The notes under the pieces are model-generated. The model was not told where the DNA came from. It did not search any database and saw only the letters and a program-made list of their open reading frames with translations. Of a stretch of 22,336 bases of DNA, positions 15,079 through 22,336 are shown in pieces. This DNA is from Synergistaceae bacterium UBA5560 (GTDB lineage Bacteria; Synergistota; Synergistia; Synergistales; Aminiphilaceae), in contig DIMS01000102.1 of the NCBI GenBank assembly GCA_002425685.1, positions 14,207 through 36,542 on the forward strand. Reading direction: 5' to 3'. A program made the position numbers and the translations under genes. The first letter of the stretch is position 1, and every line of letters starts with the position of its first letter.

Positions 15079-17879
15079 GGAACGGAAACGCCGGTGTTTG
15101 TGACGGGGCGGGGCGTGATACGACACCTGCGGAAGAAGAGGGTTTCGTGACGGTGCGGAACGGAACGGAATGTGGAGAAGGTTCCTCTCTCCTGCGGGAG
15201 CTGTCCGTGTCGGATGCTCCTGGCGGGGAGAAGGTCCCCGTCCTTCCTCCGGACATCAAGCGCACCCCCATGCTGGAACAGTATCTCTTCTGGAAGGAGC
15301 GCTATCCCGACTGCCTTCTCTTCTTCCGCATGGGAGACTTCTTCGAACTCTTCTTCGACGACGCGAGGACCGCCTCGGCGGTGCTGGACATCACCCTCAC
15401 CGCCCGGGACCAGGAGAAGAGAATTCCCATGGCGGGCGTTCCCTTCCACGCCGTGGAAGGCTACCTGGGCAGACTGGTCCGAGAGGGGTTCTCCGTGGCG
15501 CTCTGCGACCAGGTGACAGAGCCGGACGGGCGCACCCTGGTGGAGCGGAGCGTCGTCCGGGTGGTGACTCCCGGCACCTACGTCCCCGAGGACCCCTCCG
15601 GGGAGGGACGCCTCGCAGCGCTCGCCCCTGCGGGGGATGGAGGCATCGCCCTGGCGCTGCTCGCGCCGGGAACCGGCTCCCTCGAAGCGGGAACGGTGTC
15701 GGAGAACGAGGCGGCATCCCTTCTGGCGACTTTCGCCCCCCAGGAGATCCTGCTGCCCAGGGGGACACCGGAGCGCCTTCCCGGGCGGATCCGCGAGCAG
15801 ATCGCCCGCATTCCCCAGCGCCTTCTGGCGCGGAGCCACTTCGACCCCTCTGCGGGAGAGGAGCGCCTCGCCGTCCGTTTCACCGTGGCGAGCCTCGCCG
15901 CCCACGGGGTGCTCCCCGGCGACGCTGCCGCGGGGTGCGCCCGGGTGGCCCTGGACTACCTGGAGGAGACCCACTTCAGTGCCGCCCGGCACGTGCGACG
16001 CCTCCGCCCTCTCCACTCGGGACTCTTTCTCCATCTGGACGTCACCACTGTGCGGAACCTCGATCTCGTGGAGGGGGACGCACTCTCCCTCTTCGCCGTC
16101 CTGAACCGCTGCGGCACCCCCATGGGAAAGCGCTGTCTCCGGGAGTGGATCCTGCGTCCCCTGCGTTCCGTGGAGGAGATCCGGAAGCGGCAGGACGCCG
16201 TGGCCTCCCTGACGGAGGACCCGGCGCTCCTCCGGGCCGTCCGGGATGCCCTGGGGGCATGTCGCGACGTGGAGCGCGCCCTCGGGCGGCTGAGCCTCCG
16301 TGTGGGCACGCCCCGGGACCTGGCGGCCATCCGGGACACACTGGCGGCCTTTCCCGGCCTGGTGGCCCTCTGCGCGGGCCGGGAGGCGGGGGAACTCCTG
16401 CGGGCCGTTCCGGACCTCGCGTCGCTGGTGGAGACACTGCGAACTCTGGCGGACGATCCGCCCCGGCTGGTGCACGCCGGAGGCGTCATCCGGGACGGGG
16501 CCGATCCGGAGCTGGACGAGTGGCGGTGTGTTGCCCGGGGCGGTGAGGAATGGCTCCGGGACTACGCCGCCCGGGAGCGGGAACTTCGGGGGATCAAGTC
16601 CCTGAAAGTGGGGTACAACAAGATCTTCGGCTATTACATTGAGATCAGCCGGGCGAACCTGGAGAACATTCCCCCCGAGTACAGCCGGAAGCAGACCCTC
16701 GTGGGGGGGGAACGGTTCGTCACGGAGGAGCTCGCCGTCTTCGAGGACCGGATGCGCAGCTCTTCCGAGCGGATTGCCGCCCGGGAGAGCGCCCTCTACG
16801 AGGAGCTGGTCCGGGCCACCCTGGAGGCTGGGGCGTGCGTGCAGGAGCTGGGGCGTGCTCTGGCGGCCCTGGACGCCACGGTTTCCCTTGCGGACGTGGC
16901 CTGGGAGAGGGGGTACGTGCGTCCCCTCGTGACGGAGGGAACGCGCCTCACTCTGCACGGGGCGCGCCATCCCGTGGTGGAGGTGGCCCTGGGAAATCGC
17001 CCCTTCACCCCAAACGACGTGCTCCTCGACGGCGACGGCGTGCGCATCGCCGTGGTCACGGGGCCGAACATGGCGGGCAAGTCCACCTACCTCCGTATGG
17101 CGGCGCTGCTCATCCTCATGGCCCAGATGGGGAGCTTTGTCCCCGCGGAGAGGGCCGAGGTGGGGCTCACGGACCGGATCTTCACCCGCATCGGCGCTCG
17201 GGACGAGCTGGACCGGGGGCTCTCCACCTTCATGGTGGAGATGGTGGAGACTGCGGGGATCCTCCACAACGTGACGGACCGGAGTTTCGTCGTTCTGGAC
17301 GAGATCGGCCGGGGGACTTCCACCTACGACGGCATGAGCATCGCCTGGGCCGTGCTGGAATATCTCCTCGCCCCCTGCGGCGCGAGGCCCAAGGTGCTCT
17401 TCGCCACCCATTTCCACGAGCTCACCGCGCTCGCGGAGCGGCACGGAGAGATCACGAACTGCAGCATGGCCGTGGAGGAGACGGCGGAGGGCGTGACCTT
17501 TCTCCACCGGGTGGTGCCCCGCCCGGCGGACCGTTCCTACGGCATCGAGGTGGCCCGTCTCGCGGGCATTCCCGAGGCGGTGCTCCGCCGCTCCCGGGAG
17601 CTGCTCCGGGAGTTCGAGACCCGGCGGGTCGTTCCAGGGGGTGAGGACGGCGCCGGAGCGTTTCCGGATGGAGTCGCCGGACCGGAAGCGGTACGGGGTG
17701 CCCCCGGGCAGGGGCGCGGGCGAATGCGCCAGCTCTCGCTCCTGGACGCCGCAAAGGACGCCGTGCTTGAGGAGCTGGCTCTCCTCGATCCGGACTCCAT
17801 GACGCCCCTTCAGGCCCTGGAGGTTCTCTACCGGCTCCGGAAAAAGAGCCGCTGTGCCCTGGAGGAGGGTGCCCCGTGA
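15075..17879 (+). CDS. mutS: DNA mismatch repair protein MutS
   Basis: Recognises mismatched bases and recruits MutL. 934 aa from this start, slightly longer than usual (about 850-880). The mismatch-reading motif is GDFFELFFDDA with F89-F90-E91. Connector, lever and clamp domains follow (LKVGYNKIFGYYIEIS). The ATPase carries Walker A GPNMAGKST at 663-671, Walker B VVLDEIGRGTSTYDG and ATHFHELTAL. The C-terminal helix-turn-helix ends in LTLPLQALEVLYRLRKK-type sequence (here SMTPLQALEVLYRL). The ATG at 15075 overlaps the ruvX stop (ATGA), which argues for this start even though it adds a roughly 50-residue unconserved, Gly/Glu-rich extension. GTG 15147 or 15153, preceded by AAGAGGG, would give a more standard N-terminus. 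The stop overlaps the mutL start. Confidence 0.96.
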   Translation: MRNGNAGVCDGAGRDTTPAEEEGFVTVRNGTECGEGSSLLRELSVSDAPGGEKVPVLPPDIKRTPMLEQYLFWKERYPDCLLFFRMGDFFELFFDDARTASAVLDITLTARDQEKRIPMAGVPFHAVEGYLGRLVREGFSVALCDQVTEPDGRTLVERSVVRVVTPGTYVPEDPSGEGRLAALAPAGDGGIALALLAPGTGSLEAGTVSENEAASLLATFAPQEILLPRGTPERLPGRIREQIARIPQRLLARSHFDPSAGEERLAVRFTVASLAAHGVLPGDAAAGCARVALDYLEETHFSAARHVRRLRPLHSGLFLHLDVTTVRNLDLVEGDALSLFAVLNRCGTPMGKRCLREWILRPLRSVEEIRKRQDAVASLTEDPALLRAVRDALGACRDVERALGRLSLRVGTPRDLAAIRDTLAAFPGLVALCAGREAGELLRAVPDLASLVETLRTLADDPPRLVHAGGVIRDGADPELDEWRCVARGGEEWLRDYAARERELRGIKSLKVGYNKIFGYYIEISRANLENIPPEYSRKQTLVGGERFVTEELAVFEDRMRSSSERIAARESALYEELVRATLEAGACVQELGRALAALDATVSLADVAWERGYVRPLVTEGTRLTLHGARHPVVEVALGNRPFTPNDVLLDGDGVRIAVVTGPNMAGKSTYLRMAALLILMAQMGSFVPAERAEVGLTDRIFTRIGARDELDRGLSTFMVEMVETAGILHNVTDRSFVVLDEIGRGTSTYDGMSIAWAVLEYLLAPCGARPKVLFATHFHELTALAERHGEITNCSMAVEETAEGVTFLHRVVPRPADRSYGIEVARLAGIPEAVLRRSRELLREFETRRVVPGGEDGAGAFPDGVAGPEAVRGAPGQGRGRMRQLSLLDAAKDAVLEELALLDPDSMTPLQALEVLYRLRKKSRCALEEGAP

Positions 17880-19804
17880 GGACCTCGATTCGCCGGCTGG
17901 AGGCGCTGGTGGCCTCCCGGGTCGCTGCGGGAGAGGTCATCGAGCGTCCCGCCTCGGCGGTGAAGGAGCTTCTCGAAAACGCCCTCGACGCGTCGGCGAC
18001 GCGGATTTCCGTCTTCCTTGAGGAAGGAGGGCGGCGCTCCCTCGTGGTGGAGGATGACGGTCTGGGCATTCCCCGGGAGGAACTGCCCCTCGCGGTGGAG
18101 CGCTATGCCACGAGCAAGCTCGCCACCGTGGACGACCTGGAGCACATCGCCACCCTCGGCTACCGGGGAGAGGCGTTGGCCAGCCTAGCCGCAGTGGCGC
18201 GGCTGGAGATCCGGAGCCGCGAGCGCGGCCGTCCCGGAGAGGGGGGCATTCTTCGGGTCGCCGAGGGGAAGATCCTCTTCGAGGGAGAGGTGTCCTGCCC
18301 CGAGGGGACGCGGGTGCAGGTGGAGGATCTCTTCTTCAACCTCCCCGCCCGGCGCAAGTTCCTCAAGAGTGCCGCGGGAGAGGTGCGCCGGGTTGCCACG
18401 GTCCTCCGGGAGTACGCCCTCGCCTATCCCGGTGTGTCGTTCCTTCTTTTTTCCGACGGACGACGCCTCTTCGCCTCTTCCGGAGACGGGCGGCGGGATC
18501 TTCTGCTCGGGCAGATCTGGGGTCCCGCGCCGCCGCTGCGGACGCGCCGTCTCCGCGTGGATTCCTCCGCGGCGGAGCTGTGGTTCCAGCCCCTGCCGGG
18601 AGCTTCCCGGGTGGAGGTTGTCTCCTTCGTGAACGGGCGCCGCTTCGCCGATGGAGCCGTCCGGGCCGCCCTCGCCCAGGGAGGGAGCGGTGGCAACTGG
18701 CTGGTCCTCCTGTCGGTGCCTCCGGAGGAGGTGGACGTGAACATCCATCCCGCGAAGACGGAGGTTCGCTTCCGCAACGCCGGGCAGGTGTTCCGCCTGC
18801 TCCGGAGCGCCGCCGAAGGACTCCGGCTCGCTCCGGAGGTGCCCCTCGGCGGCGGGACGGAATGGATTCCGGGGGCGAACGTGGAAAGACCTTTTCCCGA
18901 GAGCTCGGCGGCGGATGTGTTCCGGAAGGGACTCCGAAACGAGGATGGTGCGACGCACTCCCCGTGGCGGCGGTACGATGACGACCCCGATTCCGGCTTT
19001 GATCAGAGCGAAGGCGTGAGACGTTCCGACAGAGAGGTTCCGGAGAGGTTTCGGGCGGCTTCGCCCGTTGCGGGCCAAGCCCTTTTCCTTCCGGCGGGGC
19101 CCGTTTCAGGCGTTTTCCCGGAGCGGGAGCCGAGGTCGGAGCCGCCGGAGCTGGAAGAACCGGAAGGGCTTCGGCCGAAGCATTCCGTGTCGGCAAAGCC
19201 TGGCGCCCACCCTCCGGCGGAGGCGGGGCGGTTTTCCCTTCTGGGGCGCATGCGGGCCGGGTACGTGCTGGTGGAGGACCAGGAGGGGCTTCTGCTGGTG
19301 GACCCCCACGCCGCACAGGAGCGGGTCCACTATGAAAAGATCCGCCGTCTCGCCCGGGGAGGGACCCGGCGGCAGCCCCTGGCCCTGCCGCCCACGCTGC
19401 CGCCGTCGCTGGCGCTGCGGGCGGAGGAGCGCCGGGAAGCGCTGGAGGAGCTGGGGTTCGCCTTTCTGCACGACGAGGGAATACTGCTGCTCGCGGAGGT
19501 GCCCTTCTGCCTCGGGGACGAGGGAGTGCCGCCGGTTCCGCTGCTTCGGGGTACGCTGGAGGCCCTGGATGCGGCGGAGGGAGACGGAGGAGCGGGAGAT
19601 CCGCGCTCGCCCCTGTGGCGCGTCTGGGCGACCATGGCCTGCAAACGCTCGGTCAAGCTCGGTGATGCCCTGGACGAACGGGAACTCTTCGCCCTGCTCG
19701 ATGCGCTTTTTGCCTGCGAAGAGCCCGAGGCATGCCCCCACGGACGCCCCACCCTGCTGCGCCTCTCCCGCTCCGCTCTGGAGCGCTTTTTCGGAAGGGC
19801 GTGA
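17876..19804 (+). CDS. mutL: DNA mismatch repair protein MutL with endonuclease motif
   Basis: Links MutS to strand cutting. 642 aa. The N-terminal GHKL ATPase is complete: RVAAGEVIERPASAVKELLENALDA, DDGLGI, YATSKL, TLGYRGEALASLA, and the IHPAKTEVRF end at about 300. A disordered, Pro/Glu/Arg-rich linker (about 325-455) leads to the C-terminal dimer domain. That domain has DPHAAQERVHYE (D476, H478, E482, E487), matching the DQHA(x)2E(x)4E nuclease motif except Gln to Pro at the second position. It also has ACKRSVK and CPHGRPT (620-626) and a final FFGR. So this is the self-nicking MutL of bacteria without MutH. RQPLALP in the C-terminal domain is close to a sliding-clamp-binding motif. GTG 17876 overlaps the mutS stop as GTGA. 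Confidence 0.96.
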   Translation: MRTSIRRLEALVASRVAAGEVIERPASAVKELLENALDASATRISVFLEEGGRRSLVVEDDGLGIPREELPLAVERYATSKLATVDDLEHIATLGYRGEALASLAAVARLEIRSRERGRPGEGGILRVAEGKILFEGEVSCPEGTRVQVEDLFFNLPARRKFLKSAAGEVRRVATVLREYALAYPGVSFLLFSDGRRLFASSGDGRRDLLLGQIWGPAPPLRTRRLRVDSSAAELWFQPLPGASRVEVVSFVNGRRFADGAVRAALAQGGSGGNWLVLLSVPPEEVDVNIHPAKTEVRFRNAGQVFRLLRSAAEGLRLAPEVPLGGGTEWIPGANVERPFPESSAADVFRKGLRNEDGATHSPWRRYDDDPDSGFDQSEGVRRSDREVPERFRAASPVAGQALFLPAGPVSGVFPEREPRSEPPELEEPEGLRPKHSVSAKPGAHPPAEAGRFSLLGRMRAGYVLVEDQEGLLLVDPHAAQERVHYEKIRRLARGGTRRQPLALPPTLPPSLALRAEERREALEELGFAFLHDEGILLLAEVPFCLGDEGVPPVPLLRGTLEALDAAEGDGGAGDPRSPLWRVWATMACKRSVKLGDALDERELFALLDALFACEEPEACPHGRPTLLRLSRSALERFFGRA

Positions 19805-20103
19805 CGTTCTCCGGGATCCGGGGGCGGGAACGTTCCTTCTCGGTGATCCGGGGGGCGGGGCCGGAAGCCCCTTCGGGATCCGGAGAGAGACGTCCTCGTG
19901 CAGTGTGCCGCGTGAAACGACACTGGTGTCCGTAGCCGCTGCGCGGCTTCCGAAATGCTTTGGAGTTCGGGAGCACGTCTGACGACGATGCCGCCGCACA
20001 AAGGGGTTCTGCTGCAATGCTCCGGAGCCGGGAGAAGAGTCCGGCCCGGAGAAGGTGCGCTCCGGCCCCGGCGTGTCCGGGAGTGCGGGCCGGATTTCCG
20101 GGT
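19805..20103 (+). repeat. Inverted-repeat-rich gap between converging mutL and cheD
   Basis: About 300 bases with no gene. A long imperfect stem joins GACGT-TCTCCG-G-GATCC (19803-19819, starting in the mutL stop codon) with GGATC-CGGAGA-(2-3 extra bases)-ACGTC (19876-19893). It encloses the palindrome GGAACGTTCC (19827-19836) and the hairpin GGGGC/GCCCC (19857-19871). Further on are CAGTGT/ACACTG (19901-19925), AGCCGC/GCGGCT (19934-19948) and GGCC-CGGAG/CTCCGGCC (20043-20067). None is followed by a clean T-run on either strand, so a Rho-independent terminator cannot be named, but these stems probably end or protect the two converging transcripts. Confidence 0.5.
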
Positions 20104-20589
20104 TCAGATGATCCTTTTGTCCTTGCCGACGGCGCGGATTTCGTAGAGCCCCGTCTCGGAAAAAATCTCCACGGTGCGCCCGAAACTGCCCCCCGTGTCC
20201 TCCGCGAGAAGAGGAATTCCCAGGTTCTGAAGTGTCCTCCTGCAGGCCTCCACGTTTCTTGACCCGATGCGCACCGAATCCGTCTTGTCGGAGAAGGTGA
20301 ACATCTGCGCTCCTCCGGCGATCTTCGCCGTAAGACGCCGCCCGAGCGCCCCAGCCCGGAGCATCATCTCCAGCAGTTGGGGAATGCCCGAATCGGCGAA
20401 TTTGGCGCGGTTGAACTCCGCCCCTTTCGCCAGGTCCATGGCGGGGAGCATGATGTGCACCAGTCCGGCGATTCGCTTCGTCTCGTCGTAGATGGCCACG
20501 CCGACGCAGGAGCCGAGGCCGAGGGTGGTCACCGAGTCGGGGAAACGGGCCACGGCGAGTTCCGCGATGCCGACTTTAATCTTTGCCAT
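20104..20589 (-). CDS. cheD: Chemoreceptor glutamine deamidase CheD
   Basis: Deamidates glutamines on chemoreceptors and, when bound to CheC, boosts CheC phosphatase activity. 161 aa, full length. The catalytic triad is visible as T22, C28 (LGLGSCVGV) and H45 (GLVHIMLP), one residue beyond T21/C27/H44 of the Thermotoga protein with identical spacing. The later family motifs NRAKFADSGIPQLL, AKIAGGAQMF, IGSRNVEA and the DTGGSFGRTVEI turn are all present. Its ATG lies 14 bases inside the end of cheC, so the two are co-translated, matching their known physical partnership. Confidence 0.96.
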   Translation of the reverse strand: MAKIKVGIAELAVARFPDSVTTLGLGSCVGVAIYDETKRIAGLVHIMLPAMDLAKGAEFNRAKFADSGIPQLLEMMLRAGALGRRLTAKIAGGAQMFTFSDKTDSVRIGSRNVEACRRTLQNLGIPLLAEDTGGSFGRTVEIFSETGLYEIRAVGKDKRII

Positions 20590-21217
20590 GGTCTCCGACC
20601 CCCAGGGCGACGAAGATGGTTTCGAACGATTCGGGATCGGGGAGGAGGAAAATGCGGCTCGTCCGCTCCTCGCTGGGAGGGGCGTCCTCCGTACCCAGGC
20701 CGGCGTCGATCATGATGGCCGTGTCGGAGGTCCGGCCGATCTCCATGAGGCTGAAGCTGAGGATGGCTCCCGCCATGTCCACCGCGAGGGAGGGCACGGT
20801 AGGGCGCAGCTCCATCCCGAGGAAATCCGAGAGGGCCGTCAGGTAGGAGCCGATGAGGATGTTGCCGATCTCCTGGATCACCGAGCAGGCCAGAGGAGAG
20901 AACCCTTCCTGCTCCGTGCCCGTGAGGGCGAGAATCAGGTGTCGGGCCTCTTGTTCGTCCGCGGCGAAGAGCACGTTGCCCGACAGGGAGCCCTCGAAGC
21001 GGGCGAACACGGCGGCGACGATGTTCTCGGCACCTCCGGCGTATTCCACGATGTCGTTGAAGGGCAGGGGAAGCACCCGGAGGATGCGCATGTCCACCCG
21101 GCGGTTCATGAGCTTGGACAGGGCGGTGGCGGCGTTTCCCGCGCCGATGTTGCAGATCTCCCGGAGCACGTCCGTCCGGAACGCGTCGAGTCGAGCCGCG
21201 TCGGTCTTGTCGTTCAT
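20576..21217 (-). CDS. cheC: CheY-phosphate phosphatase CheC
   Basis: Dephosphorylates the response regulator CheY-P during adaptation. 213 aa. Both pseudo-symmetric phosphatase helices are intact: DVLREICNIGAGNAATALS with E20/N23 and SVIQEIGNILIGSYLTALS with E116/N119, so both sites may be active as in the Thermotoga protein. Start: the frame is open to 21760, but the family begins at MNDKTDAARLDAF; GGGAGGGAA lies just upstream of that ATG at 21217. It starts 17 bases after the hemerythrin stop and overlaps cheD by 14 bases. No other che genes are in the window, so this is a satellite chemotaxis operon. Confidence 0.96.
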   Translation of the reverse strand: MNDKTDAARLDAFRTDVLREICNIGAGNAATALSKLMNRRVDMRILRVLPLPFNDIVEYAGGAENIVAAVFARFEGSLSGNVLFAADEQEARHLILALTGTEQEGFSPLACSVIQEIGNILIGSYLTALSDFLGMELRPTVPSLAVDMAGAILSFSLMEIGRTSDTAIMIDAGLGTEDAPPSEERTSRIFLLPDPESFETIFVALGVGDHGKD

Positions 21218-21234
21218 GGCCGTTCCCTCCCGCC

Positions 21235-21627
21235 TCAGCGGATGAACCGTGCGATCCGCCTGTCCGTGACGCTGATGTGCTCCAGCGTCCATCGGACCAG
21301 CATGTCCCGCAGCTCGGTGATGCGCTCCGGAGAGAGTGCTCCCTCCACCAGGTCTCGGTGGACCCGGCCGACCTCCTTGATGAACCAGCTGTGCTCGTCC
21401 CGGTGCGCGTCGAATTCGTCGTAGCAGTTGCGGATCATGAGCAGTTCCTCCGCGCCGAAGTGCTGGATGGCGTAGCCGACGAGGTAGTTCACAGTTTCGT
21501 CGATCTGGTCCGCCTCCTTCCGCTCCACCGCCTCGGAAAAGGCGGCGATGCGCTCGATCAACTTCCGGTGCTGATCGTCGATGATGCCGATGCCGATGGC
21601 GAGATCGTCGCTCCATGCGACTTTCAT
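21235..21627 (-). CDS. Bacteriohemerythrin
   Basis: Single-domain, four-helix O2-binding protein with a di-iron centre. 130 aa, typical length. All seven iron ligands are present: H20 (DDQH), H56 and E60 (HFGAEE), H75 and H79 (HRDEH), H117 and D122 (EHISVTD). No extra receptor or regulatory domain is fused. Ribosome site GGGGAGGAA lies about 8 bases before the ATG. First gene of the minus-strand operon with cheC and cheD. Such proteins may store or scavenge oxygen, or sense it; next to chemotaxis genes an oxygen- or redox-taxis role is plausible but inferred. Confidence 0.95.
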   Translation of the reverse strand: MKVAWSDDLAIGIGIIDDQHRKLIERIAAFSEAVERKEADQIDETVNYLVGYAIQHFGAEELLMIRNCYDEFDAHRDEHSWFIKEVGRVHRDLVEGALSPERITELRDMLVRWTLEHISVTDRRIARFIR

Positions 21628-21836
21628 AGTTTATTCCTCCCCTTCGCTTCCCTGCGTTCTCTCTGCCATGTTCCCGCGTCTTCACTCCGTGTTGCCCTCG
21701 GAACGGTCCGTCGTGCGGGGCGCCGCGGCGCGGTGTCGTTCGAGGAACGCCCTGCCGCACGCTCTCGCGCTGCCGTGAGAAGTGGTGGTGCGAAACGGGC
21801 GAGCCGTTCTTTCGGGGGTTCGTTTCAATCCTTTTC

Positions 21837-21845
21837 AGTGTAGCA
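21837..21845 (-). promoter_or_regulatory. Possible extended -10 promoter for hemerythrin-cheC-cheD
   Basis: Reading the minus strand, TGCTACACT gives an extended -10 (TG, one base, TACACT). No good -35 is seen 17 bases upstream, which extended -10 promoters tolerate. It would start transcription near 21830, about 200 bases before the hemerythrin start. Confidence 0.3.
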
Positions 21846-21980
21846 CAAGTCGGGACACGGCGGCGGAAAGGTGTCGGAGGAAAGAGAAAGGAGGAATCGG
21901 AAGGGGAAGGCTGGTGTGGAGAGGAAAAAACAGGAGCGTCGGCGTGGATGGAAGGGATATGGCGAATTAAGAGGAATGAA

Positions 21981-22009
21981 CGGGGAGAGGGAAGCCGGGG
22001 AGAGGGAAG
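21981..22009 (+). repeat. Two-copy tandem repeat, 15-base period
   Basis: CGGGGAGAGGGAAG occurs exactly at 21981-21994 and again at 21996-22009, separated by one C. It lies inside the purine-rich stretch of the divergent gap. Two copies only; it could be replication slippage or paired binding sites. Confidence 0.7.
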
Positions 22010-22067
22010 TGTTCCGCTCCGGGGAACGTGCGAACGTACCGTGAAGGAGGCAACGGCGAAGAGACGG

Positions 22068-22096
22068 TTCGGTGGAGGAGTTGCGGATGGTACAAT
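22068..22096 (+). promoter_or_regulatory. Possible promoter for the gene at the right edge
   Basis: TACAAT at 22091-22096 matches five of six -10 bases. The hexamer 17 bases upstream, TTCGGT at 22068-22073, keeps only the leading TT. Transcription would start near 22103, about 58 bases before the ATG at 22161. Confidence 0.4.
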
Positions 22097-22160
22097 ACAG
22101 TGTCACCGGGCAGGCCTCTCCGCTCGTCGACCGCCCGGAATGGAAGCGAGGAGACGTGTC

Positions 22161-22336
22161 ATGGTGGAAAAAACGGAAAAAGATCCCTTCGGTCGCGCCG
22201 AGACCTGCGCCTCTTCGGATGCCCTCTCCGGAGGGGTGTCCCCGAAGAAGACCGACGAAATTCAGGGATGTGTGAAAGATTCGGAGGATCCTCGGCGGGC
22301 CGTCTTCGCCGGCTTCCGCTCCGACTCGGGGAAAGC
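22161..22336 (+). CDS. Start of an unrecognised gene, cut by the window edge
   Basis: ATG at 22161 with GAGGAGA at 22148-22154, 6 bases upstream, and a promoter-like TACAAT before that. The frame stays open for 58 codons to the end of the window. The visible N-terminus (MVEKTEKDPFGRAETCAS...) is hydrophilic, rich in Lys, Asp, Ser and Gly, with no signal peptide or membrane segment, and looks disordered. No family can be named from this part. The promoter, ribosome site and open frame together make a real gene likely. Confidence 0.6.
   Translation, partial: MVEKTEKDPFGRAETCASSDALSGGVSPKKTDEIQGCVKDSEDPRRAVFAGFRSDSGK

Larger units (their letters stand above)
21628..22160. other. Divergent gap of about 530 bases, purine-rich on the plus strand
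   Basis: It separates the minus-strand hemerythrin operon from a plus-strand gene. The part nearest hemerythrin would be a leader of about 200 bases and contains a 12-base palindrome, GCGCCGCGGCGC, at 21720-21731. From about 21866 to 22010 the plus strand is almost entirely A and G, with a 15-base tandem repeat. GTTCC 22011-22015 pairs with GGAAC 22023-22027. No gene or known riboswitch was recognised. Confidence 0.5.

Noticed and set aside
20492..21424. 310-residue plus-strand frame across cheC/cheD
   Set aside because: Antisense shadow; the minus strand encodes CheC and CheD with intact catalytic motifs.

Overview
This GC-rich window looks like chromosomal DNA from a member of the phylum Synergistota (anaerobic, two-membraned, amino-acid-fermenting bacteria). 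The clearest pointer is the small secreted protein at 7703-8518. It ends in a Gly-Gly-Cys, hydrophobic-segment, basic-tail module that I recognise as the Synerg-CTERM sorting signal. A type IV pilus secretin (needs an outer membrane), a Firmicutes-like efp/asp23/nusB/xseA gene order, Thermotoga/archaea-like S-adenosylhomocysteine hydrolase and deaminase genes, and CheC/CheD/hemerythrin genes all fit that assignment. I saw no insertion sequence, prophage, CRISPR array, tRNA or rRNA. The content is mostly conserved housekeeping genes.

Layout. (1) 1-2042: the end of a PilP-like pilus gene and a complete PilQ-like secretin. (2) 2088-7182: a probable promoter, then a tight run on the plus strand: elongation factor P, a zinc-ribbon/coiled-coil protein of the CD1247 type, an Asp23/Gls24 protein, a small membrane protein of unknown function, nusB, xseA and mtnA. 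(3) 7183-8587: an unassigned gap, the Synerg-CTERM protein with two fibronectin III-like domains, and a possible terminator. (4) 8734-11598: a short-form S-adenosylhomocysteine hydrolase, a 327-base gap with strong potential RNA structure, and an MTA/SAH deaminase. (5) 12008-19804: alaS, ruvX, mutS and mutL, where each junction is a 4-base stop/start overlap. (6) 19805-20103: a gap rich in inverted repeats between converging genes. (7) 21627-20104, minus strand: bacteriohemerythrin, cheC, cheD. (8) 21628-22336: a purine-rich gap with a 15-base tandem repeat, then a promoter and the first 58 codons of an unrecognised plus-strand gene that runs off the window.

How the genes work together. mtnA, the SAH hydrolase and the deaminase can all take part in recycling the two by-products of S-adenosylmethionine use, methylthioadenosine and S-adenosylhomocysteine. 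They may do so through deaminated (inosine-type) intermediates. alaS-ruvX-mutS-mutL couples a tRNA synthetase to a complete MutS/MutL mismatch-repair pair of the kind that carries its own nicking activity. Hemerythrin-cheC-cheD joins an oxygen-binding protein to two chemotaxis adaptation enzymes.

The items most worth a second look are the structured leader before the deaminase gene, the SAH hydrolase/deaminase pairing, the Synerg-CTERM protein, the membrane partner next to asp23, and the absence of xseB.
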